Assembly: GCF_014652135.1 (NCBI RefSeq)
Contig: NZ_BMYF01000021.1
Location: 33,365 to 97,364, forward strand
DNA from: Mongoliitalea lutea
GTDB lineage: Bacteria; Bacteroidota; Bacteroidia; Cytophagales; Cyclobacteriaceae
Length of the DNA stretch: 64,000 nucleotides
Reading direction: 5' to 3'
Positions 1 to 7,806 of this stretch are shown here, piece after piece (the stretch's first letter is position 1; every line of letters begins with the position of its first letter). The position numbers were made by a program, and so were the translations under genes. The notes beneath the pieces were generated by a model that saw nothing but the letters and a program-made list of their open reading frames with translations, searched no databases and was not told the DNA's origin.

Positions 1-563
1 GCCCCGTACATATTTATATGGAAGCCAATCCCAACCCAAACTCTATGAAGTTTGTGGTCAACTTTATGTTGGCAGATGATGGCATTAGTTTTGATTATCC
101 TACCCAAGAGAGCACGGAGACCTCTCCTTTAGCAAACGAGTTATTCAATTTTGCGGCAGTAGAGCGTGTTTTTATCGCTGCAAATTTCGTAACTGTAAGC
201 AAAAAAGAAGATGTAGAATGGTTCGAGATACAAGACTTTATCCGTGAGCATATCAAAAAATATTTGGAGTCCGGTAAATCGGCAGTAACGGTGGTTTATG
301 ATAAAGATCCGTTATTTGATGAAAATGACTCTGAAATTGTGAAAAAAATTAAAGGGATTTTGGACGAATATATCCGTCCTGCCGTTGAACAAGATGGTGG
401 AGCGATTGTATTTCATAGTTTTCAAGATGGTATTGTGAAAGTATTGTTACAGGGAAGCTGTTCGGGCTGTCCTTCCAGCACTGTGACCTTGAAGGCAGGA
501 ATCCAAAATCTTCTTACCCGAATGATTCCGGAGGTAAAAGAAGTACAAGCAGAAGGTGTTTAA
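1..563 (+). CDS. NifU-family Fe-S cluster carrier (Nfu), 5' end cut by the window
   Basis: Carries and delivers Fe-S clusters to apo-proteins in the cytoplasm. The C-terminal NifU domain has the cluster-binding CxxC in SCSGCPSS, and the N-terminal half has the Nfu N-domain signature EANPNPNSMKF. The first ATG in view is at 18, but the frame is open and protein-like back to the edge (PVHIY precedes that ATG), so I infer that the true start lies upstream of the window and the visible 5' end is incomplete. The stop overlaps the GTG start of the next gene by 8 bases, suggesting translational coupling. The family is clear; which targets it serves cannot be seen. Confidence 0.9.
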   Translation, partial: PVHIYMEANPNPNSMKFVVNFMLADDGISFDYPTQESTETSPLANELFNFAAVERVFIAANFVTVSKKEDVEWFEIQDFIREHIKKYLESGKSAVTVVYDKDPLFDENDSEIVKKIKGILDEYIRPAVEQDGGAIVFHSFQDGIVKVLLQGSCSGCPSSTVTLKAGIQNLLTRMIPEVKEVQAEGV

Positions 564-1626
564 AGGAAATTGGACGTGGACAATCTTAGGCCTGACTAGT
601 TTACTGGTCAGGCATTTTGCAATTAAGTACCCTGAGAAAACCGAATTGGTTTACTCAAGAACTGTTTTTCCTGGAATTCGCAATATTGTGGATACTACGA
701 TATCCCAATTGCCATTTGCTACAGTGTATCTTTTTGTAGCCTCTATCTTTATTTTTATTGGCATTTTTATTTATTACTTTTTCCAAAAGCAAGGCTGGAA
801 AAATAAATTAGGCTATAGCATTCGCTCGCTGTTTAATAGTTTGGGCGCTATCGTATTTTTTTTCCTTGTCCTTTGGGGGTATAACTATCAACGTGTACCG
901 ATTTTTCAGCAAGTAAACATTAATCCTATTCCATTGAATCAGGAGCAATTGGAGGATGAGATGAACTTGACCTTGAGGATTGTCAATAACCTTCGTAATA
1001 CCATTACCCAAGATACAGTAGCGATTGAAGAAATTCTTGCGTACGATAGTTTGGAGCGATTGGTAAGAGCCAATATGCGAGAAAATTTATACCTCTTGGG
1101 TTTAAATTTTACAGGTGAGCCTCGGACCAAACAATTTTACCCAGCTGGCTTTATGCGTAGAATGGGCATATTGGGTATCTATTTCCCTTTCACTGGAGAG
1201 AGCTACATAGACCCCACTTTACATCCCCTGGAAAAACCTTTTACGATTGCGCATGAAATGGCCCATAGCTATGGGGTGACTGATGAGGGAGAGGCTAACT
1301 TCATTGCTTGGGTTATTTGCTCCAATTCAGAGGATCCCTTACTTCAATACTCCGGTCAACTCCGCCTCTTACGGTATCAGATGAATGATTTACTTCGGAT
1401 GTCCCGGGATCTTTACAGGGATTTTTACCAAGGCTTGCCCACAGGAATTCGCAACGACCTCTTATCTATTCAAAAAATACAGGAACAGATTAAGCCTTTT
1501 AATCTAGAGATCAGCCGGAAGTCCAATGACCTTTTCCTGAAAACCCAAGGAGTCAAAGCGGGCGTGAATAGCTATCAACAATTGCCGATGTTAGCCTTTG
1601 CTTGGAGAAATACCTTAAGAGACTGA
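556..1626 (+). CDS. DUF3810 membrane protein with HExxH zinc-peptidase motif
   Basis: A 356-residue inner-membrane protein of the DUF3810 family, common in Bacteroidota. Three hydrophobic segments lie in the first ~115 residues, followed by a soluble domain with HEMAH at 233-237 and a nearby GEANF. This is the arrangement of a gluzincin-like zinc metallopeptidase, though no substrate is known. The start is GTG at 556, overlapping nfu by 8 bases; no better in-frame ATG lies before the first membrane segment. Family assignment rests on recognition of the TIAHEMAHSYG block and the membrane layout. Proteolytic activity is inferred from the motif only. Confidence 0.8.
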   Translation: MFKGNWTWTILGLTSLLVRHFAIKYPEKTELVYSRTVFPGIRNIVDTTISQLPFATVYLFVASIFIFIGIFIYYFFQKQGWKNKLGYSIRSLFNSLGAIVFFFLVLWGYNYQRVPIFQQVNINPIPLNQEQLEDEMNLTLRIVNNLRNTITQDTVAIEEILAYDSLERLVRANMRENLYLLGLNFTGEPRTKQFYPAGFMRRMGILGIYFPFTGESYIDPTLHPLEKPFTIAHEMAHSYGVTDEGEANFIAWVICSNSEDPLLQYSGQLRLLRYQMNDLLRMSRDLYRDFYQGLPTGIRNDLLSIQKIQEQIKPFNLEISRKSNDLFLKTQGVKAGVNSYQQLPMLAFAWRNTLRD

Positions 1627-1930
1627 TAAAAAAGTCCACGAATGGTACGATGACGCATTGGGTCTCACGAAAAGGGTTCACGCAGAGGCGCAAAGGCGCA
1701 AAAATATTGGATTAAGCCCAAATCTAAACTTTACCTTCTAAAATCTGAAATAAAAAAGTCCACAGATGTCACAGATTTACACAGATTAAGGAGTTGAGAG
1801 AAATTTTGGGGGATAGTTTATTTACAATGGCAGGATTGATCATTTAATTTACTCGCATGGCTCGGGGAATGGGATTTCATCCTTCCTCCTTCCTCCTTTC
1901 ATACTTCCCTCATTTCTCGGAAATTTACCG
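1627..1930. repeat. Intergenic repeat words (CGCAGAGGCGCAAAGGCGC and GTCCACAGAT families)
   Basis: The space before prfC holds no gene. It contains a block of the type CGCAGAGGCGCAAAGGCGC near 1681-1700, a GTCCACAGATGTCACAGATT block near 1756-1790, and a pyrimidine-rich stretch at about 1875-1918. The first two families recur at 51.5-52.7 kb and 63.7-64.0 kb. Confidence 0.7.
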
Positions 1931-1938
1931 TACCTTTG
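1931..1938 (+). promoter_or_regulatory. Bacteroidota-type -7 element of prfC (TACCTTTG)
   Basis: TACCTTTG fits TAnnTTTG exactly and lies 31 bases before the prfC start. I see no clear TTTG -33 box, so confidence is moderate. Confidence 0.6.
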
Positions 1939-1969
1939 CAAACTGAAAAAAACTGAATCAGGAATTTAG

Positions 1970-3550
1970 ATGAGTTTGACTACCGAAATACAGAAGCGCA
2001 GAACCTTTGCTATCATTGCTCACCCGGATGCGGGAAAAACTACCTTGACTGAAAAACTTCTGCTTTTTGGTGGAGCTATTCAGACGGCGGGTGCCGTAAA
2101 ATCCAACAAGATCGACGTAGCTACCAAATCTGACTGGATGGAAATAGAGAAGCAGCGGGGGATTTCTGTTGCTACCTCTGTCATGGGTTTCGAATATAAA
2201 GGCGTAAAAATCAATTTGTTGGACACTCCTGGGCACCAGGATTTTGCGGAAGATACCTACCGTACATTGACAGCGGTGGATTCGGTAATCATGGTGATCG
2301 ATTGTGTGAAAGGGGTAGAGATCCAGACAGAGAAATTGATGGAAGTGTGCCGGATGCGAAATACACCGGTTATCTGTTTTATCAATAAATTAGACCGGGA
2401 GGGCAGAGACCCATATGAGTTGCTCGATGAGGTAGAGGAAAAATTGAATATTCAAGTTCGTCCGCTATCCTGGCCTATAGGAATGGGTAAAAGCTTTAAG
2501 GGTGTTTACAATTTGTTTGACAAAAAACTAAACCTGTTTACTCCAAGTCAGCGAAAACTTTCAGATGACAGAACTGTCATTGAAAATTTGGATGATGCTG
2601 AACTAGATACACTTATCGGTCAGAATCCTGCCAATCAATTGAGAGAAGATGTGGAATTGATTGAGGGTGTGTATCCTGATTTTGATGTAAAGGAATACTT
2701 GGAAGGTAGAGTAGCACCTGTGTTTTTTGGTTCTGCGGTGAATAATTTCGGAGTCAATGAAATGCTGGATACGTTCATCAATATTGCCCCTGCACCGAAA
2801 AGCAGGAATGCTGAGGAGCGGGAAGTACTACCAGAAGAGTCCAAGTTTTCTGGGTTTGTATTTAAAATCCATGCCAACATGGATCCTAACCATAGAAACA
2901 GAATTGCCTTTTTGAGAATTTGTTCCGGTAAATTTGAGCGAAACAAGCCTTATAACCATGTTCGAGGTCCCAAGCCTTTGCGTTTCTCCAATGTAACGCA
3001 ATTTATGGCGCAGGATAGGGAAATCGTAGACGAAGCATTCCCCGGAGATATCATTGGCTTGTACGATACGGGGAATTTGAAAATCGGGGATGCACTGACG
3101 GAGGGAGAAAACCTGACTTTCAAAGGAATTCCTAGCTTTTCTCCGGAGATTTTCAAGGAGGTCATCAATAAAGATGCCATGAAAACCAAACAATTGGAAA
3201 AAGGTCTGAAGCAGTTGATGGAGGAGGGAGTTGCCCAGTATTTTACCTATGAAATGGGTAACCGTAAAGTGGTAGGAACCGTTGGTCAATTGCAATTTGA
3301 AGTAATTCAGTTTCGACTGAAGCATGAATACAATGCCTCTGTGGAGTTTGCTCCTATGAATCTGTACAAAGCTTGCTGGATCAGCAGTAAGGATAAAAAA
3401 CAATTGGATGAGTTTGTTCGCTCTAAGAGTAGACACATTGCCAGAGATAAGGACGATAAATTAGTCTTTATGGCCGAGTCGAGAGCTTGGTTGCAAATGG
3501 TGCAGGACAACTATCCTGAAATTGAATTTCATTTCACCTCGGAATATTAA
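1970..3550 (+). CDS. prfC: Peptide chain release factor 3 (RF3)
   Basis: Translational GTPase that removes RF1/RF2 from the ribosome after termination. G1 (AHPDAGKT, residues 17-24), G3 (DTPGH, 85-89) and G4 (NKLD, 139-142) are intact. At 526 residues it has the usual RF3 length, with the family-typical stretch [11 protein letters not shown] after G1. A TAnnTTTG promoter element sits 31 bases upstream. The next gene starts four bases after the stop, so RF3 and the pseudouridine synthase are probably co-transcribed, both serving translation. The start follows the conserved [18 protein letters not shown] beginning. Confidence 0.96.
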   Translation: MSLTTEIQKRRTFAIIAHPDAGKTTLTEKLLLFGGAIQTAGAVKSNKIDVATKSDWMEIEKQRGISVATSVMGFEYKGVKINLLDTPGHQDFAEDTYRTLTAVDSVIMVIDCVKGVEIQTEKLMEVCRMRNTPVICFINKLDREGRDPYELLDEVEEKLNIQVRPLSWPIGMGKSFKGVYNLFDKKLNLFTPSQRKLSDDRTVIENLDDAELDTLIGQNPANQLREDVELIEGVYPDFDVKEYLEGRVAPVFFGSAVNNFGVNEMLDTFINIAPAPKSRNAEEREVLPEESKFSGFVFKIHANMDPNHRNRIAFLRICSGKFERNKPYNHVRGPKPLRFSNVTQFMAQDREIVDEAFPGDIIGLYDTGNLKIGDALTEGENLTFKGIPSFSPEIFKEVINKDAMKTKQLEKGLKQLMEEGVAQYFTYEMGNRKVVGTVGQLQFEVIQFRLKHEYNASVEFAPMNLYKACWISSKDKKQLDEFVRSKSRHIARDKDDKLVFMAESRAWLQMVQDNYPEIEFHFTSEY

Positions 3551-3554
3551 GTCC

Positions 3555-4289
3555 ATGAAAAAGAAACCATTCTCCGTAGTCTATGAAGATAATCACCTGT
3601 TGGTGGTCAACAAAGCTGCGGGTATCCTTGTCCAAGGAGATAAAACAAAAGACAAAACCCTTACGGATTACTGTAAGGAGTATATAGCTCAGAAATATGA
3701 CAAGCCAGGGGCAGTATTCTTACACCCCGTGCACCGCTTGGATAGACCGGTGAGTGGTTTGGTGGTATTTGCCCGTACTTCCAAAGGCTTAGAGCGCATG
3801 ATGGAATTATTCCGCAAGCGCGATATTCATAAGGTGTATTGGGCGGTGGTCAAAAATAAGCCAAAAGAGGAGTCAGGAAAATTAACACATTACTTGGTAA
3901 AAGATGAGCAGAAAAACTTTGTAAAGGCATATACCAAAGAGGTTCCTGGTTCACAAAAAGCCGAGTTGAATTACAAAACCGTTGGCAAGCTGAATGATCA
4001 TTGGCTCTTAGAGGTGCGCCCGGTATCGGGTAGGCCACATCAGATTCGCGTTCAATTGGCTTCCATGGATTGTCCGATCAGAGGGGATATCAAATATGGT
4101 TTCCATAAGCCAAATGCGGATGCCAATATCAACTTGCATGCCTTCCATTTGGTCTTTGTCCATCCGATCAAAAAAGAAAAGGTCTATCTACGTGCCGCTT
4201 TACCGGAAGAAGCTTTCTGGGAGCAATACTTAGAATTTGAACCAGTCAAAGCAAAAGATCAGCATGTAGCGAATACATTTAGTGGATGA
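3555..4289 (+). CDS. RluA-family RNA pseudouridine synthase
   Basis: Converts specific uridines in rRNA or tRNA to pseudouridine. The catalytic motif HRLDRPVSGL is at residues 60-69, with Asp63 as the expected nucleophile, and the family's RPHQIRVQLA motif follows later. There is no N-terminal S4 domain, so it resembles the short RluA/TruC/RluC-like forms; the exact target is not predictable. The start at 3555 is preferred over an in-frame ATG at 3522 because the latter lies inside prfC and adds a non-conserved 11-residue tail. It is 244 residues long and follows prfC by four bases. Confidence 0.9.
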   Translation: MKKKPFSVVYEDNHLLVVNKAAGILVQGDKTKDKTLTDYCKEYIAQKYDKPGAVFLHPVHRLDRPVSGLVVFARTSKGLERMMELFRKRDIHKVYWAVVKNKPKEESGKLTHYLVKDEQKNFVKAYTKEVPGSQKAELNYKTVGKLNDHWLLEVRPVSGRPHQIRVQLASMDCPIRGDIKYGFHKPNADANINLHAFHLVFVHPIKKEKVYLRAALPEEAFWEQYLEFEPVKAKDQHVANTFSG

Positions 4290-4640
4290 TGGGAGTGAAC
4301 AGTGAGCGGTGAACAGTGAGCGGTGAACAGTGAGTACTGACAGTGACGAAGTGAGCAGTTGGCAGTGGGAAATTGAATGGATGAAGGAGGAGTGTTGAAG
4401 AATTTAGAATGAGGAATGAATAATGAGGAATGGAAGGGGTGTGGAATACGGTTTAGTGTGGCAATAGTGATTGGTTGATGAGTTGGAGGTCCTCGGTCCA
4501 CTGTCGACTGTCCACGGCACGATTGTGATTGAAATATGATTATTCTTTTTTATTTCCTGAATCCCTACTTGGTACATGTGAGTGATTAGTAATTAGGTGT
4601 CCACAGCAGTGACATTAAAGTGCTAAAAAAGGATAAATGC
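4290..4640. repeat. Degenerate word repeat (GTGAGCGGTGAACAGTGAG type)
   Basis: No gene here. The stretch after the RluA stop repeats the word GAGCGGTGAACAGTGAGCGG several times, then drifts into related words (GAGGAATGAATAATGAGGAA) and CCACTGTCGACTGTCCACGG. The same vocabulary recurs at 5249-5350, 5560-5690, 9790-9843 and 36250-36285. Confidence 0.7.
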
Positions 4641-4649
4641 AAGTTTCAA

Positions 4650-4718
4650 CCGCGCTGCAAGTCTTGATTCTTGGTTCTTGTTTCTTGCTTCTAATCTCTC
4701 GCATCTCGCTTCTAAAAA
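4650..4718 (-). repeat. Word repeat of the GAAGCGAGAGATTAGAATCAAG family
   Basis: The plus strand reads CTTGATTCTTGGTTCTTG, then CTTCTAATCTCTCGCATC. It creates a spurious in-frame extension (ATG at 4637) of the phosphatase gene that follows. Further copies follow the stop codons of glpR, glpD, fabG and pruA. Confidence 0.7.
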
Positions 4719-4726
4719 AAATACTT

Positions 4727-5248
4727 ATGAAAAAACAATTCGGATTTTACACAGCAATAGTTTTCTTAGCAGTACTCCTTCTATGGTCTTGTGGGGCGAA
4801 GCAGGAACCGAAGACCATCTATGTGGTGAGGCATGCAGAAAAATTATTGACTGGGGATGATCCATATTTGAGTGTGGCGGGGACTGTGCGATCCAAGAAG
4901 TTGGCAGAGATTCTTTCCGATAAACAAATTGAACATGTGTTCAGCACCGATTTTATACGTACAAGAGCGACTGCTCAGCCGTTGATTGAAAAAATCCCCG
5001 GCTTGACCTTGGAGATTTATGAAGTCCGTAAGCATGATGATCTTGTGAAGGAATTAAGGAAGCGTAAAGGGAATATGTTGGTGGTCGGCCATAGCAATAC
5101 CATTCACCATGTTGTCAATTACTTTGTTCAAAATGGGGAGCAATACTCTGAATTAGAAGATTTAGAATATGGGTATATTTTTGAAATTACTCTTGAAAAG
5201 GATGGTTCGAGTACAGTACTCAGAAGAGATTACAGGGAGTTTAATTAG
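4727..5248 (+). CDS. SixA-like histidine phosphatase lipoprotein
   Basis: A phosphatase-fold protein (histidine phosphatase or phosphoglycerate-mutase-like) with a lipoprotein signal: a hydrophobic segment ends in the lipobox LLWSC, with Cys22 as the acylation site, so it is probably anchored on the periplasmic face. RHAEK at 35-39 gives the catalytic His36 and GHSNTIHH supplies the second His (122). It is 173 residues long. The ATG at 4727 is chosen because the upstream in-frame ATG at 4637 lies within a dispersed repeat and would bury the signal peptide. The substrate is unknown. It stands alone between repeat tracts. Confidence 0.83.
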   Translation: MKKQFGFYTAIVFLAVLLLWSCGAKQEPKTIYVVRHAEKLLTGDDPYLSVAGTVRSKKLAEILSDKQIEHVFSTDFIRTRATAQPLIEKIPGLTLEIYEVRKHDDLVKELRKRKGNMLVVGHSNTIHHVVNYFVQNGEQYSELEDLEYGYIFEITLEKDGSSTVLRRDYREFN

Positions 5249-5700
5249 TGAGCAGTGAATAAGTGGGTAGTGAGCAATGGGGAGTGATTAGTGATTGGTT
5301 GATTAAGTGATTAGTAGAGGGAAGTCGACGGTCAACAGTCGACGGTCAACGGTTTCGTAAGTCGTAGACTAGCTATTCGTGTTTTTACTCCGGGACTCCC
5401 TACTTGGTACTTTGTACCTGGTACTTGGTACATCTACAGTACTTGGCGGCTGAGCGGAGTCGAAGCCAGTAGTATGGGAATGTGGAAAATGTGAAATGAA
5501 GAATTTTGAATGATTTGTGGGATTCTACAGAATAGCGACGGTGGAACTAGTGGAAAGTGATCAGTTGACAATGAACAGCTGCAGTTGGAAGTGAGCAGTG
5601 TAGGTGCAGGGTGCTTTTTATTTGTTTTCCATTCCACATTCCACATTGCACATTCAAAATTCCTCACTGCTCACTCTTCACTGTCTTTCGTATCGAGCGA
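5249..5700. repeat. Word-type intergenic repeats
   Basis: No credible gene. The tract strings together GAGCAGTGAATAAG-like words, AGTCGACGGTCAACAGTCGA twice over near 5323-5352, and TACTTGGTACTTTGTACCTG near 5400-5430. The vocabulary recurs in front of glpK. Confidence 0.65.
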
Positions 5701-5723
5701 ATTATCATGCTATAATCCATTTA

Positions 5724-5831
5724 ACAGCTCCATCGGAGCGGCAGGCATTTTAGCAACGGGTTTCAACCCGTTGATTCGAAATCATAAGCTAAGGCGAAGT
5801 GTCGTAGACACGATTGACATGAGCTAAAGGC
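5724..5831 (+). repeat. Left copy of a ~108-bp repeat with an ACGGGTTTCAACCCGT hairpin
   Basis: Contains AGCTCCATCGGAGCGGCAG, the hairpin CAACGGGTTTCAACCCGTTG and GTGTCGTAGACACGATTGAC. An inverted copy lies at 9516-9623, so the two flank glpR-glpD. Related hairpins occur at 5880-5932, 6352-6369 and 6395-6422. Confidence 0.75.
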
Positions 5832-5937
5832 TTTTATGTCGGCCGTCCCTATGGGACTTTGGTGGTATCAACTAAATTTTAATCCGAGGGTTGAAACCCT
5901 CGGCTAATATGTTGGTCGTCTCTATGAGACTACTTGG

Positions 5938-6168
5938 GGAATCAGTACAGAAGAAAAAGCTGCTTTCAAGCATTCGGTTTCCGAAAAGATAGCTCTACGA
6001 TCCTAACGGGATCATATGCTTATAGCACAAAATCAACCAAGGCCAAGGTGCGACCCCGAAAGGGGTCGAATAGGGCTACTATTCAATTGGTATCTATAAA
6101 CATGTGACCTCTTCGAGGTCGGGCTTTTCAGTGCTTATAACACCTAACAATCTTCGAAAAAATTCTAA
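5938..6168 (+). repeat. ~231-bp direct repeat, copy 1
   Basis: Begins at GGAATCAGTACAGAAG and ends at TTCTA. It contains the hairpins GATCCTAACGGGATC, GACCCCGAAAGGGGTC and GACCTCTTCGAGGTC. Copy 2 lies 521 bases downstream with only a few differences. Confidence 0.85.
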
Positions 6169-6457
6169 ATTTTCGTTTCTTGGGTCTTGATACTTACCTA
6201 ATCGCAACCAATTCCTCATTCTATATTTCCCTCGTTTCACACTTTATGCGTCTTGGGACTTGATTCTTATTAGATGGATAAATCTCAATCCTTACAGTTT
6301 TCAAAGATATATTCCGATGATTTGGTGTATTTGCTGACGTTCCATGGTAGTGGGTTAAAACCCAACTAAATGATTCAGGAGATGCTCATGTATTCCCGGG
6401 TTAAAACCCGGGGCAATTCATGGAGTTAACTTATAAATTCTTAATTGAGTCTACTAA

Positions 6458-6688
6458 GGGAATCAGTACAGAAGAAAAAGCTGCTTTCAAGCATTCGGTT
6501 TCCCAAAAGAAAGCTCTACGATCCCAACAGGATCATATGTTTATAGCACAAAATCAACCAAGACCAAGGTGCGACCCCGAAAGGGGTCGAATAGGGCTAC
6601 TATTCAATTGGTATCTATAAACATGTGACCTCTTCGAGGTCGGGCTTCTCAGTGCTTATAACACCTAACAATCTTCGACAAATTCTAG
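6458..6688 (+). repeat. ~231-bp direct repeat, copy 2
   Basis: Nearly identical to 5938-6168. Differences include CCCAACAGGATC for CCTAACGGGATC, which breaks the first hairpin in this copy, and one base missing near the end. A 66-codon open frame across this copy is closed in copy 1, so it is not a conserved gene. Confidence 0.85.
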
Positions 6689-6829
6689 ACATATCATTCT
6701 TCTTCCTGAATGCTACAGGAAATACAATTATTGATTAATATGCCCCGAAAACTTGAATTAGTTAAAAACTGTTTCTACTCTTATTTCCACTTTATTTCTA
6801 CCTAATTTCAAAAAGACAAGCCTCCTTCT

Positions 6830-6918
6830 TACACCAAGTCTTGATTCTTGTTTCTTGGCTCTTGCCTCTAATATCTAGTCTCTCGCTTCTCGCCTCCTGC
6901 TTGCAGCAGGCAAGTCTC
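6830..6918 (-). repeat. GAAGCGAGAGACTAGA-type repeat directly after the glpR stop
   Basis: Read on the glpR strand, a short palindrome (TTGCCTGCTGCAAGCAGG) is followed by GCGAGAAGCGAGAGACTAGA and AAGAAACAAGAATCAAGAC. The copy after fabG has the same order and orientation. Confidence 0.65.
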
Positions 6919-7680
6919 CTAAACAACCCTCACTTCAATCCCCATGGCTTCCATTTTTTCGCGGTAAAGTTCGGGAATGCCTGCGTCAGTGATGATGATG
7001 TCGATATCTTCTAAGTTGCAGATTTTCCCAAAACCTCTTTTGCCAAACTTGCTGGAGTCAACGAGCAGGATGATTTTTTGCACACCCTTCATCATCTGAG
7101 AATTAAGGTGGGCTTCCATCATATGGGAAGTCGTCAACCCATCTTCCAAACTCACACCGTCTGCGCTAAAAAATAACTTTGAACAGGCAAATTGCTTGAG
7201 CATTTCTTCTGCATAGTGGCCTACTACCGAACTACTGGTTTTCCTTACTACTCCACCTAATTGAACTACCTCCACTTCAGAAGCATCTATCAATGCTAAA
7301 GTCACATTCATGGCGGCAGTGAGTACGGTCAGCTTTTTATTTTTGGGAATGGATTGCGCAAATGCTACTACTGTGGTGCCCGAACCGATGATGATGGCAT
7401 CATCTTCATCTACCAAACTAGCAGCTATTTGAGCAATTTTCAATTTCTCCTCTACTCGAACCAATTTTTTCTCATTGACAGAACGATCATTGACATAGGG
7501 AGATACTGGAGTAGCAGAACCATGGGATCGATATAATAGACCTTTATCCTCCAAGAGCTTTAAATCTTTTCGGATAGTAACCACAGTAACATCCAGCTCT
7601 TTACTCAAATCTGTTACGTTGACGAAACCATTTTTCGCTAATTCGTCTAAAATATGCTTATGTCGTTCTGCTATGGTCAT
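6919..7680 (-). CDS. glpR: DeoR/GlpR-family transcriptional regulator, probable glycerol repressor
   Basis: DNA-binding repressor with an N-terminal DeoR helix-turn-helix (VTDLSKELDVTVVTIRKDLK, about residues 20-39) and a C-terminal DeoRC sugar-phosphate sensor domain containing GSGTT and the SADGVS loop. At 253 residues it has full family length. It is divergent from glpD with a 126-bp gap, and glpK-glpF follow, so I infer that it responds to glycerol or glycerol-3-phosphate and controls those genes. The family is certain; the ligand is inferred from context only. A repeat block begins directly after its stop. Confidence 0.85.
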   Translation of the reverse strand: MTIAERHKHILDELAKNGFVNVTDLSKELDVTVVTIRKDLKLLEDKGLLYRSHGSATPVSPYVNDRSVNEKKLVRVEEKLKIAQIAASLVDEDDAIIIGSGTTVVAFAQSIPKNKKLTVLTAAMNVTLALIDASEVEVVQLGGVVRKTSSSVVGHYAEEMLKQFACSKLFFSADGVSLEDGLTTSHMMEAHLNSQMMKGVQKIILLVDSSKFGKRGFGKICNLEDIDIIITDAGIPELYREKMEAMGIEVRVV

Positions 7681-7752
7681 TTATCTTGATTTTGCCCTTA
7701 AAAGTACCCAAAAACGGACATAAAAGAAAGCCTAAAAAATTTAAATATTTCA

Positions 7753-7771
7753 TTTTGTTTCTTTTTGTTTC
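7753..7771 (+). promoter_or_regulatory. Candidate GlpR operator: tandem TTTTGTTTC boxes
   Basis: Two adjacent boxes (TTTTGTTTC, then TTTTTGTTTC) lie between glpR and glpD just upstream of the glpD -7 element. Direct T/G-rich boxes of this kind are plausible sites for DeoR-family repressors. Inference only. Confidence 0.35.
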
Positions 7772-7780
7772 TTTTTTTGA

Positions 7781-7788
7781 TATTTTTG
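7781..7788 (+). promoter_or_regulatory. -7 promoter element of glpD (TATTTTTG)
   Basis: Exact TAnnTTTG match 18 bases before the glpD ATG. A -33 TTG is not clearly placed, so the spacing is uncertain. Confidence 0.5.
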
Positions 7789-7806
7789 AACAAATGATTA
7801 CTAAAA

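Noticed and set aside
4637..4726. N-terminal extension of the SixA-like phosphatase from the ATG at 4637
   Set aside because: The extension is made of a dispersed word repeat and would displace the lipoprotein signal that starts at 4727.
5585..5827. Open frame over the intergenic word repeats
   Set aside because: Its translation (CSLFSLHIAHS-like strings) is low-complexity output of the repeat words and no part is conserved.
6420..6620. 66-codon open frame over repeat copy 2
   Set aside because: The frame is closed by a stop in the otherwise near-identical copy 1, so it is not under coding selection.
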